Shown piece by piece: positions 7,411-14,050 of a stretch of 14,050 nucleotides of DNA. The stretch's first letter is position 1, and each line of letters starts with the position of its first letter. The notes beneath the pieces are model-generated. The model made no database searches and had not been told where the DNA came from. It was given only the letters and a program-made list of their open reading frames with translations. The position numbers were made by a program, and so were the translations under genes. This stretch comes from JAJPXC01 sp964628905 (GTDB lineage Bacteria; Bacteroidota; Bacteroidia; Bacteroidales; Muribaculaceae), in NCBI GenBank assembly GCA_964628905.1, contig CAZVNS010000039.1, forward strand, positions 1 to 14,050, given 5' to 3'.

Positions 7411-8271
7411 ATGAGACAATTAAAAATCACAAAATCAATCACCAACCGTGAGAGTGCTTCACTCGACAAGTATCTCCAAGAAATCGGACGCGAGGACCTC
7501 ATTACCGTAGAAGAGGAAGTAGAGCTCGCCCAACGCATCAAGCAAGGGGATCAGGCAGCTCTGGAGAAACTTACCCGCGCCAACCTCCGATTCGTAGTGT
7601 CAGTGGCAAAGCAATATCAGAATCAGGGTCTCTCACTTCCCGACCTCATCAACGAGGGCAATCTCGGCCTGATCAAGGCCGCGCAGAAATTCGATGAGAC
7701 CCGCGGCTTCAAGTTCATCTCTTACGCCGTTTGGTGGATCCGCCAATCCATCCTGCAAGCGCTTGCCGAGCAGTCGCGCATCGTCCGACTGCCGCTCAAC
7801 CAGGTGGGTTCGCTCAACAAGATCAGCAAAGCTCTGTCGAAATTTGAGCAGGAGAATGAGCGCCGTCCCTCAGCCGAGGAGCTCGCCGAGGCTCTTGATG
7901 TGCCGGTTGAGAAGATAGCCGACACCATGAAGGTGTCAGGCCGCCATATATCAGTCGACGCACCCTTCGTCGAGGGTGAGGACAACTCGCTGCTCGACGT
8001 GCTCACCAACGACGACTCCCCCACGGCCGACGCGTCGCTCAACCAGGAGTCGCTATCCAAGGAGGTGGACCGCACCCTGCGCCAGCTCCACGAGCGCGAG
8101 CGCGAGATCCTCAAGATGTTCTTCGGCATCGGTTGCCAGGAGATGACCCTGGAGGAGATTGGCGCTAAGTTCGACCTCACACGCGAGCGCGTCCGTCAGA
8201 TCAAGGAGAAGGCCATCCGCCGGCTCAAAGGACAGAAGAGCCGCCTGCTCAGGTCGTATCTCGGACAGTAA
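7411..8271 (+). CDS. rpoD: Primary RNA polymerase sigma-70 factor RpoD
   Basis: A 286-residue sigma factor that directs RNA polymerase to housekeeping promoters. It has the compact form typical of Bacteroidota, lacking the long acidic region 1.1. Region 1.2 begins near SLDKYLQEIG (17-26). Region 2 contains NLRFVVSVAKQY (58-69) and the 2.3/2.4 helix FDETRGFKFISYAVWWIRQSI (94-114). Region 3 spans about 135-215. Region 4.2 carries the helix-turn-helix LEEIGAKFDLTRERVRQIKE (247-266), which reads the -33 element. All regions are complete. The start MRQLKITKSITNRES is what I expect for this family in Bacteroidales. It has its own -7 box and is followed by two hairpins. Confidence 0.95.
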   Translation: MRQLKITKSITNRESASLDKYLQEIGREDLITVEEEVELAQRIKQGDQAALEKLTRANLRFVVSVAKQYQNQGLSLPDLINEGNLGLIKAAQKFDETRGFKFISYAVWWIRQSILQALAEQSRIVRLPLNQVGSLNKISKALSKFEQENERRPSAEELAEALDVPVEKIADTMKVSGRHISVDAPFVEGEDNSLLDVLTNDDSPTADASLNQESLSKEVDRTLRQLHEREREILKMFFGIGCQEMTLEEIGAKFDLTRERVRQIKEKAIRRLKGQKSRLLRSYLGQ

Positions 8272-8285
8272 AGCGACTCCTCGGA

Positions 8286-8301
8286 CGCACCGAAGGGTGC
8301 G
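8286..8301. repeat. REP-like hairpin CGCACC-GAAG-GGTGCG after rpoD
   Basis: A perfect 6-bp stem with a GAAG loop, 15 nt after the rpoD stop. The flanking CGGACGCACC (8282-8291) recurs inverted at 10908-10917. It is probably a member of a dispersed palindrome family or part of the rpoD transcript end. Confidence 0.5.
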
Positions 8302-8350
8302 ACCCTACTTGTCGGGGGAAATTGAGCACGAAATAATTTGTAAGCATGAC

Positions 8351-8386
8351 AATTCCCGCAAAGGCCGAAGGGCCGATGCGGGAATT
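8351..8386. terminator. Strong hairpin between convergent rpoD and small ORF, probable bidirectional terminator
   Basis: AATTCCCGCA (8351-8360) pairs perfectly with TGCGGGAATT (8377-8386). Inside, GGCC-GAAG-GGCC forms a second stem. The loop is the same GAAG as in the hairpin at 8286-8301. The element sits between two converging reading frames (stops at 8271 and 8417). A short T-rich stretch (8391-8394) follows on the plus strand. Confidence 0.6.
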
Positions 8387-8416
8387 GGTGTTTTGTGCGA
8401 GGAGAATTGTGCGTGA

Positions 8417-8584
8417 TTACACCCCAAGGGGGGCTATCATTGCGGCCACGTCGGTATCGCCCCTGAGGTCAGCGATCGTGAGCCACACCAACAGCAATAT
8501 TATCAGGATGATGGCGCCGACGCCCACCCACAGGTTGGTGCGGTTGCGGCGCTTGATGCGTGCGAGATACTCTTTATCGTCCAT
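8417..8584 (-). CDS. Small single-pass membrane protein, 55 residues, unknown function
   Basis: On the minus strand, ATG at 8584 to TAA at 8417 encodes 55 residues. The N-terminus is charged (MDDKEYLARIKRRNRTN, 1-17), followed by a strongly hydrophobic stretch (about 18-37: WVGVGAIILIILLLVWLT) and a short tail ending in APLGV. The layout is a single transmembrane helix with the basic residues probably cytoplasmic. It fills an otherwise empty interval between rpoD and tgt and ends just before a hairpin, as a real gene would. I see no TAnnTTTG promoter upstream and recognise no family. A chance frame is possible, but codon quality and architecture favour a gene. Confidence 0.6.
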   Translation of the reverse strand: MDDKEYLARIKRRNRTNLWVGVGAIILIILLLVWLTIADLRGDTDVAAMIAPLGV

Positions 8585-8678
8585 AGTGTGTGAATTTTTA
8601 ACCTGTTATCATTACTTATTTTAATAATTAACAACAATTCACTGTCGATGGTTCGCACGATTTGCGGCAGAAATTTTG

Positions 8679-8687
8679 TAACTTTGC
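8679..8687 (+). promoter_or_regulatory. -7 box (TAACTTTGC) of tgt
   Basis: An exact TAnnTTTGC match ending only 4 nt before the tgt ATG (8692). The usual start of transcription would fall at or beside the ATG, so the tgt mRNA may be leaderless. A TTTG at 8661 is too close to be a proper -33 element. Confidence 0.55.
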
Positions 8688-8691
8688 GGTC

Positions 8692-9822
8692 ATGGATTTT
8701 GAGCTTCAGGCCACAGCGCCCGGCACCAACGCACGTGCCGGCAAGATTACGACCGATCATGGCGAAATTCTCACCCCGATATTCATGCCCGTAGGCACTG
8801 TCGGTTCGGTGAAAGCCGTTCATATACCCGAACTCACCCGCGATGTGCACGCCCAGATCATTCTGGGCAACACCTATCATCTGTACCTCCGCCCGGGACT
8901 CGACGTGCTCCGCGAGGCCGGTGGTCTGCATAAGTTCAACGGCTGGTCTGGCCCGATACTGACCGACAGCGGCGGTTTCCAGGTGTTCTCGCTCGCTGCC
9001 AACCGCAAGCTCACCGAGGAGGGGGCACACTTCCGCTCGCACATCGACGGGTCAAAGCATCTTTTCACCCCCGAGCGGGTGGTCGACATACAACGAGTGA
9101 TCGGCGCCGACATCATGATGGCGCTCGACGAATGTCCGCCCGGCACCGCTGACTATGGCTACGCCCGCCGCTCGCTCGACCTGACGCTGCGCTGGCTCGA
9201 CCGCGGGTGGCGTCGATTTAACGACACCGAGGGGCTCTACGGATACCGCCAGACCTTCTTCCCTATCGTTCAAGGCGTTACCTATCCCGACCTTCGCCGC
9301 GAGTCGGCGCGCTTCGTGGCCGACCTCAGGGCCGACGGCAACGCCATTGGTGGACTTGCCGTGGGTGAGTCCGCCGAGAAGATGTACGAGATGATCGAGG
9401 TGGTCAACGAGATACTCCCCGCCGACCGTCCCCGCTACCTGATGGGCGTCGGCACGCCGGCCAACATACTTGAGGTCATCGACCGCGGCGTCGACATGAT
9501 GGACTGCGTGATGCCCACCCGCAATGGCCGCAACGGTATGCTCTTCACATCGCATGGAGTGATGAATATGCGCAACAAGAAGTGGGCCAACGACTTCTCG
9601 CCCATCCAGGAGGATGGCCCGACGGAGGTGGACCGCATCTATTCGCGCGCCTATCTGCGCCATCTGTTCATCGCCAACGAGTTGCTGGCCCTGCAGATAG
9701 CGTCGATACACAATCTCGCATTCTACCTCTGGCTTGTGGGCGAAGCCCGCAAGCACATCATCGCCGGCGACTTCGCCCAGTGGAAGCCTGAGATACTCGA
9801 ACAAGTAACCCGCCGCCTGTGA
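8692..9822 (+). CDS. tgt: tRNA-guanine(34) transglycosylase (queuosine pathway)
   Basis: A 376-residue enzyme that exchanges guanine-34 in GUN-anticodon tRNAs for the queuosine precursor preQ1 (or queuine if salvaged). It is a TIM-barrel with substrate Asp D92 in TDSGGFQVFS, D146 in DECPP, GGLAVGE (220-226), and nucleophile D271 in DCVMPTRNGR. The zinc-site CxCxxC seen in Zymomonas and E. coli enzymes is replaced by G309, T311 and D314, while the fourth-ligand His (H340 in SIHN) remains. ATG 8692 gives the family start MDFELQ; a start at 8662 would precede the promoter box. The next gene overlaps its stop by 4 nt. Confidence 0.95.
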   Translation: MDFELQATAPGTNARAGKITTDHGEILTPIFMPVGTVGSVKAVHIPELTRDVHAQIILGNTYHLYLRPGLDVLREAGGLHKFNGWSGPILTDSGGFQVFSLAANRKLTEEGAHFRSHIDGSKHLFTPERVVDIQRVIGADIMMALDECPPGTADYGYARRSLDLTLRWLDRGWRRFNDTEGLYGYRQTFFPIVQGVTYPDLRRESARFVADLRADGNAIGGLAVGESAEKMYEMIEVVNEILPADRPRYLMGVGTPANILEVIDRGVDMMDCVMPTRNGRNGMLFTSHGVMNMRNKKWANDFSPIQEDGPTEVDRIYSRAYLRHLFIANELLALQIASIHNLAFYLWLVGEARKHIIAGDFAQWKPEILEQVTRRL

Positions 9823-10901
9823 AGTCGCCCCTGAGCATATTGGACCGATATATCATCCGCAAATTCCTGGGGACATATATCTTCGCCATCATCCTGATTT
9901 TGGCGATCACCATCATGTTCGACATCAACGAGAAGCTCGATGCGTTTCTCAAGGCTCCGCTGAAGGCCACGGTGTTTGACTACTTCATCAACTTCCTCCC
10001 ATACTTCGCCAACCAGTTCAGCCCGCTGTTCGTGTTCATCGCCGTGATTTTCTTCACGTCAAAGCTGGCCTCCAACTCCGAGATCATCGCCATGCTCTCC
10101 ACCGGCATGAGCTTCCGCCGGCTGCTCAAACCATACCTGGTGTCGGCTACGGTGATAGCGGTAGTCACCTACCTGTTAGCGGCCTATGTGATACCGCCGG
10201 CCAACGTGAAGCGCATAGACTACACCAACACCTACGTCAAGAATAAGGCCATAGTGCAGGGCAACAACATCATGCTTCAGGTGGCCCCCGGCGAGATAGC
10301 ATACATGACCACCTACAACCGCTCCACCAAGACCGGCCACCGCTTCTCGCTCGAAAAGTATGAGGACAAACAATTGGTGTCGCGCCTGACAGCCAACGTG
10401 ATAAAGTGGGACACGCTCTATCAGTGGCAGGTGCAGGACTACACCATCCGCACATTCCATGAGCAGCGCGAGGAGATACGCACCGGCCAATTGCTCGACA
10501 CCGTAATCCCCTTCGAGCCACGCGACTTCCTCATCGCCAAAAATGACCACGAGAAGCTCACCACCCCCGAGCTTAACGAATACATCAACCGCCAGAAAGC
10601 CCGCGGCGTGGCCAACATCAAGGACTTTGAGATCGAATACCACCGCCGCTTCGCCATGACCGCCGCTGCGTTTATCCTCACCGTGATTGGCATGTCGCTG
10701 TCGTCGCGCAAGGTCAAGGGGGGCATGGGCCTGAACATCGGCATCGGACTGGTGCTGAGTTTCAGCTATATACTGTTTATGACCGTCACGTCGAGCTTCG
10801 CCGTCTCAGGCATGACCTCGCCTTTGGTGGCGATGTGGATCCCCAACATCATCTACCTGATCATCGCCATCATCCTCTACCGCCGCGCCTCCGTCAGCTA
10901 A
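9819..10901 (+). CDS. LptF/LptG-family permease (YjgP/YjgQ), lipopolysaccharide export
   Basis: A 360-residue inner-membrane protein. The LptB2FG ABC transporter lifts lipopolysaccharide out of the inner membrane toward LptC and LptA. The sequence begins with LDRYIIRKFLGTYIFAI, the usual opening of YjgP/YjgQ proteins, and shows three N-terminal helices (about 14-34, 58-80, 101-124), a periplasmic beta-jellyroll-like region (about 125-270), and three C-terminal helices (about 276-295, 304-324, 330-352). The start is GTG at 9819, in the GTGA overlap with the tgt stop, so translation is probably coupled. Whether it is LptF or LptG cannot be settled from this window. Confidence 0.88.
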   Translation: MKSPLSILDRYIIRKFLGTYIFAIILILAITIMFDINEKLDAFLKAPLKATVFDYFINFLPYFANQFSPLFVFIAVIFFTSKLASNSEIIAMLSTGMSFRRLLKPYLVSATVIAVVTYLLAAYVIPPANVKRIDYTNTYVKNKAIVQGNNIMLQVAPGEIAYMTTYNRSTKTGHRFSLEKYEDKQLVSRLTANVIKWDTLYQWQVQDYTIRTFHEQREEIRTGQLLDTVIPFEPRDFLIAKNDHEKLTTPELNEYINRQKARGVANIKDFEIEYHRRFAMTAAAFILTVIGMSLSSRKVKGGMGLNIGIGLVLSFSYILFMTVTSSFAVSGMTSPLVAMWIPNIIYLIIAIILYRRASVS

Positions 10902-10939
10902 TCCCCTGGTGCGTCCGCGGTAACGAATAGGCAGGGGAT
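10901..10939 (+). terminator. Inverted repeat after the LptF/G gene, weak terminator candidate
   Basis: ATCCCCTG (10901-10908) pairs with CAGGGGAT (10932-10939) around a 23-nt loop. It begins at the last base of the stop codon. No T-run follows directly. A second inverted repeat, GGTTAA (10963-10968) with TTAACC (10975-10980), lies closer to the next promoter. Confidence 0.4.
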
Positions 10940-11002
10940 GGATTTCTGGGGGCATCAATTTTGGTTAACCCTTTTTAACCTGAGGAATTGGCGGTAAATC
11001 GC

Positions 11003-11011
11003 TATATTTGC
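11003..11011 (+). promoter_or_regulatory. -7 box (TATATTTGC) of the polyferredoxin/aldo-keto reductase unit
   Basis: An exact TAnnTTTGC match 28 nt upstream of the ATG at 11039. No clear TTTG is seen at -33. The inverted repeat GGTTAA-CCCTTT-TTAACC (10963-10980) just upstream could be an operator, but this is speculative. Confidence 0.6.
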
Positions 11012-11038
11012 ACAAAGTAAAGTAAACCAATTATTACA

Positions 11039-12583
11039 ATGTTGAAATATATCAGGATTGCTTTGGCGTGGATATTTATCCTCGCCATCATGTGGCTGTT
11101 TCTTGACTTCACGGGGATGGCCCGCACATGGTTTGGCTGGATGGCCAAGATACAGCTTGTGCCCGCCGTGCTTGCCCTCAATCTGCTCGCAATAGCGGTG
11201 ATAGTGGGCTTGACGCTCCTCTTCGGACGCATATATTGTTCGGTGATTTGTCCCTTAGGAGTGATGCAAGATGGCTTCAACTGGCTCCGCGGACTCTTTG
11301 GCAAGAGGGCATGCCGCAATAACCGTTTTCACTACTCCGAGCCTCGCAACCGTACCCGTCTGGCCATATTGGTGATATTCATCGCCCTGCTGCTCGCCGG
11401 GGGTGTATGGGCATTTGTGGCCAAGGTGATTGCGCCTTATAGCTCCTTCGGGCGCATTGTCGCCACTTTATTGGCTCCAGTCTATGATTGGTGCAACAAT
11501 CTTCTGGCAGCGCAATCAGAAGCCGCTGAAACATATACATACTACTCCGTCGATGGCTCAACCGCCTGGAGCGCAGTAGTTGCCGGAGTGGCCGCAACAA
11601 CTTTCATCGTATTGGCTGTATGGAGCTTCCTGCGCGGGCGCGACTATTGCAACACCGTATGCCCCGTTGGCACAGTGCTCGGTCTGCTATCGCGCTGGTC
11701 GGTGTTTGGCATCGTAATCGATACCGACAAGTGTATCAACTGCGGTAAGTGCGGCAAGCGCTGCAAAGCGTCGTGCATCGACGTCAAAAACCATTGGGTC
11801 GACAACACGCGCTGTGTCGACTGCATGGACTGCATCGGCAACTGCTCCACCGGCGCCATATCCTACACCCTGCGCCCCAAGCATGTCAAAGTGGCCACAA
11901 AGAGCGTCAAGCCCCAAGCCGCCACTTCGGAACCAAAGAAGGTGCAGCCCACTGAAGAGAGTCGCCGCCAGTTCCTCGTGACCGGAGCCATACTCGCCGG
12001 CACCGCCGCAGTGGCCACTGCCCAGCATGTGAGCGATGGTGGTTTGGCAAAGCTCGATGTCAAGACCGACCCTGAGCGCCGCCAGAGGATCACACCCCCA
12101 GGATCAATCAGCTGGGACAATTTCGCCGCCCACTGCACGGCTTGCCAGCTCTGCATCAACCAATGCCCCAACCTCGTGCTGACACCCTCGACCGAGCTGG
12201 AGACGCTGATGATGCCCACCGTGAGCTACCTTAACGGTTACTGCCGCCCGGAGTGCAACGTATGTTCGACCGTCTGCCCCACAGGCTCAATTGTGGCCCT
12301 GCTCCCCGAGGAGCGCAAGATGGTGTCGGTAGGCCTTGCCGAAGTCGACTACGATCAATGCGTGGCCGCAGCGTTCGGCACCTCATGCGGCAACTGCGTC
12401 CGCCACTGCCCCGTGGAGGCCATCACCATGGTGGCCGTTGACCCCGCACATCCCCACGGACGTCAGCGACCGGTGGTCAACCCCGCCCTATGTATCGGCT
12501 GCGGAGCCTGTGAGCACCTATGTCCCACAGCTCCCATCAGCGCTATCACCGTTAATGGCCGTGCACAGCACGCCGAATTATAA
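11039..12583 (+). CDS. NapH-like membrane polyferredoxin with internal twin-arginine motif and second ferredoxin region
   Basis: A 514-residue Fe-S protein. Four transmembrane helices (about 6-23, 39-63, 106-129, 175-198) carry the NapH/CcoG-type CxxxCP motifs C67-C71 and C204-C208. A cytoplasmic two-cluster ferredoxin follows (C232/235/238/242 and C259/262/265/269). A linker then leads to S308-R-R-Q-F-L313 and a hydrophobic stretch (313-328), resembling a Tat signal in the middle of the protein. After it comes a NapG/NapF-like region with cysteine sets at 366-376, 402-413, 441-457 and 485-495. The architecture resembles NapH joined to NapG, so it probably takes electrons from quinol or cytoplasmic donors and delivers them outside the membrane. 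The aldo/keto reductase starts 6 nt downstream, in the same operon. The partner and physiological role are unknown to me. Confidence 0.82.
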   Translation: MLKYIRIALAWIFILAIMWLFLDFTGMARTWFGWMAKIQLVPAVLALNLLAIAVIVGLTLLFGRIYCSVICPLGVMQDGFNWLRGLFGKRACRNNRFHYSEPRNRTRLAILVIFIALLLAGGVWAFVAKVIAPYSSFGRIVATLLAPVYDWCNNLLAAQSEAAETYTYYSVDGSTAWSAVVAGVAATTFIVLAVWSFLRGRDYCNTVCPVGTVLGLLSRWSVFGIVIDTDKCINCGKCGKRCKASCIDVKNHWVDNTRCVDCMDCIGNCSTGAISYTLRPKHVKVATKSVKPQAATSEPKKVQPTEESRRQFLVTGAILAGTAAVATAQHVSDGGLAKLDVKTDPERRQRITPPGSISWDNFAAHCTACQLCINQCPNLVLTPSTELETLMMPTVSYLNGYCRPECNVCSTVCPTGSIVALLPEERKMVSVGLAEVDYDQCVAAAFGTSCGNCVRHCPVEAITMVAVDPAHPHGRQRPVVNPALCIGCGACEHLCPTAPISAITVNGRAQHAEL

Positions 12584-12589
12584 CCAACC

Positions 12590-13951
12590 ATGGACCGACG
12601 TACATTTCTCAAGATATTCGGCGCATCAGCCGCCATCGCAGCCATGCCCGGCTGCGCTACCCAAGAGGCCAAGGCTCAGCAGAAGCCTAAAGGCCCAATG
12701 ACCCTGCGTACCAACCCCACCACCGGCGACCGCGTGTCGATACTCGGCTACGGCTGCATGCGACTCCCAAAGATTGAGGGTAGCGACGAGTACGACCAGG
12801 AGGAGGTAAACCGCCAGATAGATTACGCCATGAAATCAGGCATAAACTACTACGACACATCGCCCCGTTACTGCGAGGGTAAGTCGGAGACCATCATGGG
12901 CAAAGCCCTCAGCCGCCACCCCCGCGACTCATACTACCTCGCCACAAAGCTCTCAAACTTCGAACAATCGACATGGTCCCGCGAGGAGTCGATAAAAATG
13001 TTTGAGGACTCGCTGCGAAACCTCCAGACCGACTACATCGACTACCTGCTGCTCCACAGCGTCGGCGGCTCTAACGAGGAGATGGGACTCGACTCGATGG
13101 GCTTGTTCAACACCCGCTTCATCGACAACGGCATGCTCGACTACCTCAAGCAAGAGCGCGACGGAGGCCGCATACGCAACCTCGGCTTCTCATATCACGG
13201 CGACGTAAAAGTGTTCGACCATCTGCTCAAGATGCACGACGACGGCCAGGTGCACTGGGACTTCGTGCAGATACAGCTCAACTATCTCGACTGGAAGCAC
13301 GCCAAAGACTCCAACGACCGCAACACCGACGCCGAATACCTCTACAACGAGCTGTCGCGTCGCGGCATCCCTTCAGTGATCATGGAGCCGCTGCTTGGCG
13401 GCCGCCTCGCCAAGGTCGACAACACCGTGCTCGGACAGATGAATCAGCGCCGCCCCGACGACACCCCCGCAGCCTGGGCCTTCCGCTTCGCCGGCACCCC
13501 CGAGCATGTGCTCACGGTGCTCAGCGGCATGACCAAGATGGAGAATATCGAGGAAAACGTGGCCACATACTCATCGCTCGAGCCCCTCACCGCCGACGAG
13601 ACAGCCTTCCTCGAAACAATGGCGCAGCACATCCTCAACTACCCCTCGGTGCCTTGCACCAACTGCCAGTACTGCATGCCCTGCCCCTACGGCGTCGACA
13701 TACCCACCATCTTCGCCCTCTACAACAAGGCATTGCTCGACGGCAACATCATCGAGGAGCCCTCGTCGAACGACTACGACAAAGCCAAACGCGCCTTCCT
13801 CGTGGGCTACAACCGACGCGTGGAGCCTCGCCGTCAGGCTGACCACTGCATCGGCTGCGGCGGCTGCCTCCCTGACTGCCCGCAGCACATCGCCATCCCC
13901 ACCCAGCTCCACAAAATCGACGCCTACGCCGACCACCTCAAGCGCCACTAA
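12590..13951 (+). CDS. Exported aldo/keto reductase with C-terminal 2x[4Fe-4S] ferredoxin domain
   Basis: A 453-residue protein. The N-terminus DRRTFLK (2-8), a hydrophobic stretch and MPGC (19-22) look like a Tat signal with a possible lipobox at C22. No acidic export tag follows the cysteine, so an inner-membrane anchor is more likely than the cell surface. The (beta/alpha)8 aldo/keto reductase domain (about 38-345) keeps the tetrad: D89 and Y94 in YYDTSPRY, K120 in ATKLS, H156 in LLHS. The C-terminal domain has C356/359/362/365 followed by Pro and C420/423/426/430 followed by Pro, enough for two [4Fe-4S] clusters. Cytoplasmic relatives use NADPH; an exported one would probably draw electrons from the upstream polyferredoxin instead. 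The substrate is unknown. It forms an operon with the upstream gene (6 nt gap). Confidence 0.87.
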   Translation: MDRRTFLKIFGASAAIAAMPGCATQEAKAQQKPKGPMTLRTNPTTGDRVSILGYGCMRLPKIEGSDEYDQEEVNRQIDYAMKSGINYYDTSPRYCEGKSETIMGKALSRHPRDSYYLATKLSNFEQSTWSREESIKMFEDSLRNLQTDYIDYLLLHSVGGSNEEMGLDSMGLFNTRFIDNGMLDYLKQERDGGRIRNLGFSYHGDVKVFDHLLKMHDDGQVHWDFVQIQLNYLDWKHAKDSNDRNTDAEYLYNELSRRGIPSVIMEPLLGGRLAKVDNTVLGQMNQRRPDDTPAAWAFRFAGTPEHVLTVLSGMTKMENIEENVATYSSLEPLTADETAFLETMAQHILNYPSVPCTNCQYCMPCPYGVDIPTIFALYNKALLDGNIIEEPSSNDYDKAKRAFLVGYNRRVEPRRQADHCIGCGGCLPDCPQHIAIPTQLHKIDAYADHLKRH

Positions 13952-14033
13952 CCCCAACAAACATTACATATAAAACCGTGCGAATTTAAAATCCGATTTT
14001 AAACTATAAAACCCCACCGTTAGACGTAATATC

Positions 14034-14050
14034 AAAGCCGGCGGCTTGCA
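14034..14050 (-). repeat. REP-like palindrome, diverged copy, cut by the window end
   Basis: The core AAGCC-GGC-GGCTT (14035-14047) has the same 5-bp arms as the three other copies with a different loop. On the minus strand it matches the 1811-1827 segment at 13 of 17 positions. It lies about 80 nt after the aldo/keto reductase stop in an AT-rich spacer. Confidence 0.5.

Noticed and set aside
8159..8624. Short plus-strand frames overlapping the rpoD end and the rpoD-tgt gap
   Set aside because: One overlaps rpoD in another frame and both run through the hairpins; their translations are low-complexity and resemble no protein. The minus-strand 55-residue frame explains the region better.
8662..8691. 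N-terminal extension of Tgt starting at 8662
   Set aside because: The start would lie upstream of the -7 box, and the ten added residues are not part of the family N-terminus.
13985..14003. AT-only inverted repeat TTTAAAAT-CCG-ATTTTAAA after the aldo/keto reductase
   Set aside because: The 8-bp arms are perfect but contain only A/T and lie in AT-rich DNA, so chance is likely; not enough to call a terminator.
1..14050. CRISPR array, tRNA or rRNA genes, insertion-sequence ends
   Set aside because: No regularly spaced repeats with unique spacers, no cloverleaf-like or rRNA segments, and no complete transposase with terminal repeats were seen.

Overview
This window looks like a chromosomal segment of a Bacteroidota bacterium, most likely Bacteroidales. 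A Muribaculaceae-like lineage is my best guess from protein style and moderately GC-rich codon use, but this is inference. Several promoters match the Bacteroidota form (TAnnTTTGC at the -7 position, once with a TTTG at -33), genes lack Shine-Dalgarno sites, and RpoD is the short 286-residue type without region 1.1.

Region 1 (1-4713) is the distal part of a type I restriction-modification locus. It holds the 3' remnant of an hsdS specificity gene, a Fic-domain gene and a complete hsdR. hsdM would lie to the left, outside the window. The Fic gene is a chimera: about 70 N-terminal residues resemble the start of a REP-associated (RAYT/Y1) transposase and replace the first half of a Bro-N domain. 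The locus also carries REP-like palindromes (core AAGCC-NNN-GGCTT). One sits across the hsdS stop codon, just upstream of the transposase-derived start. Two more lie in tandem and in frame inside hsdR. A fourth, diverged copy ends the window.

Region 2 (4743-8271) is housekeeping. A well-formed promoter drives rsfS (ribosomal silencing factor), followed 2 nt later by ftsH (membrane AAA+ zinc protease). A palindromic spacer follows, then rpoD with its own -7 box.

Region 3 (8272-10901) begins with two strong hairpins after rpoD and a probable 55-residue single-pass membrane protein on the minus strand. Divergent from it are tgt (queuine/preQ1 tRNA-guanine transglycosylase, with a promoter so close that the mRNA may be leaderless) and, overlapping by 4 nt, an LptF/LptG-family permease for lipopolysaccharide export.

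Region 4 (11003-13951) is a two-gene redox unit. The first gene encodes a NapH-like four-helix polyferredoxin that carries an internal twin-arginine motif followed by a second ferredoxin region. The second encodes an aldo/keto reductase with a Tat/lipoprotein-type N-terminus and a C-terminal 2x[4Fe-4S] domain. Together they look like an electron-transfer chain from the membrane to an exported, ferredoxin-linked reductase. I do not recognise a characterised function for the pair.

The two most promising places for something undescribed are the REP/RAYT-remodelled restriction locus and the exported Fe-S aldo/keto reductase pair.
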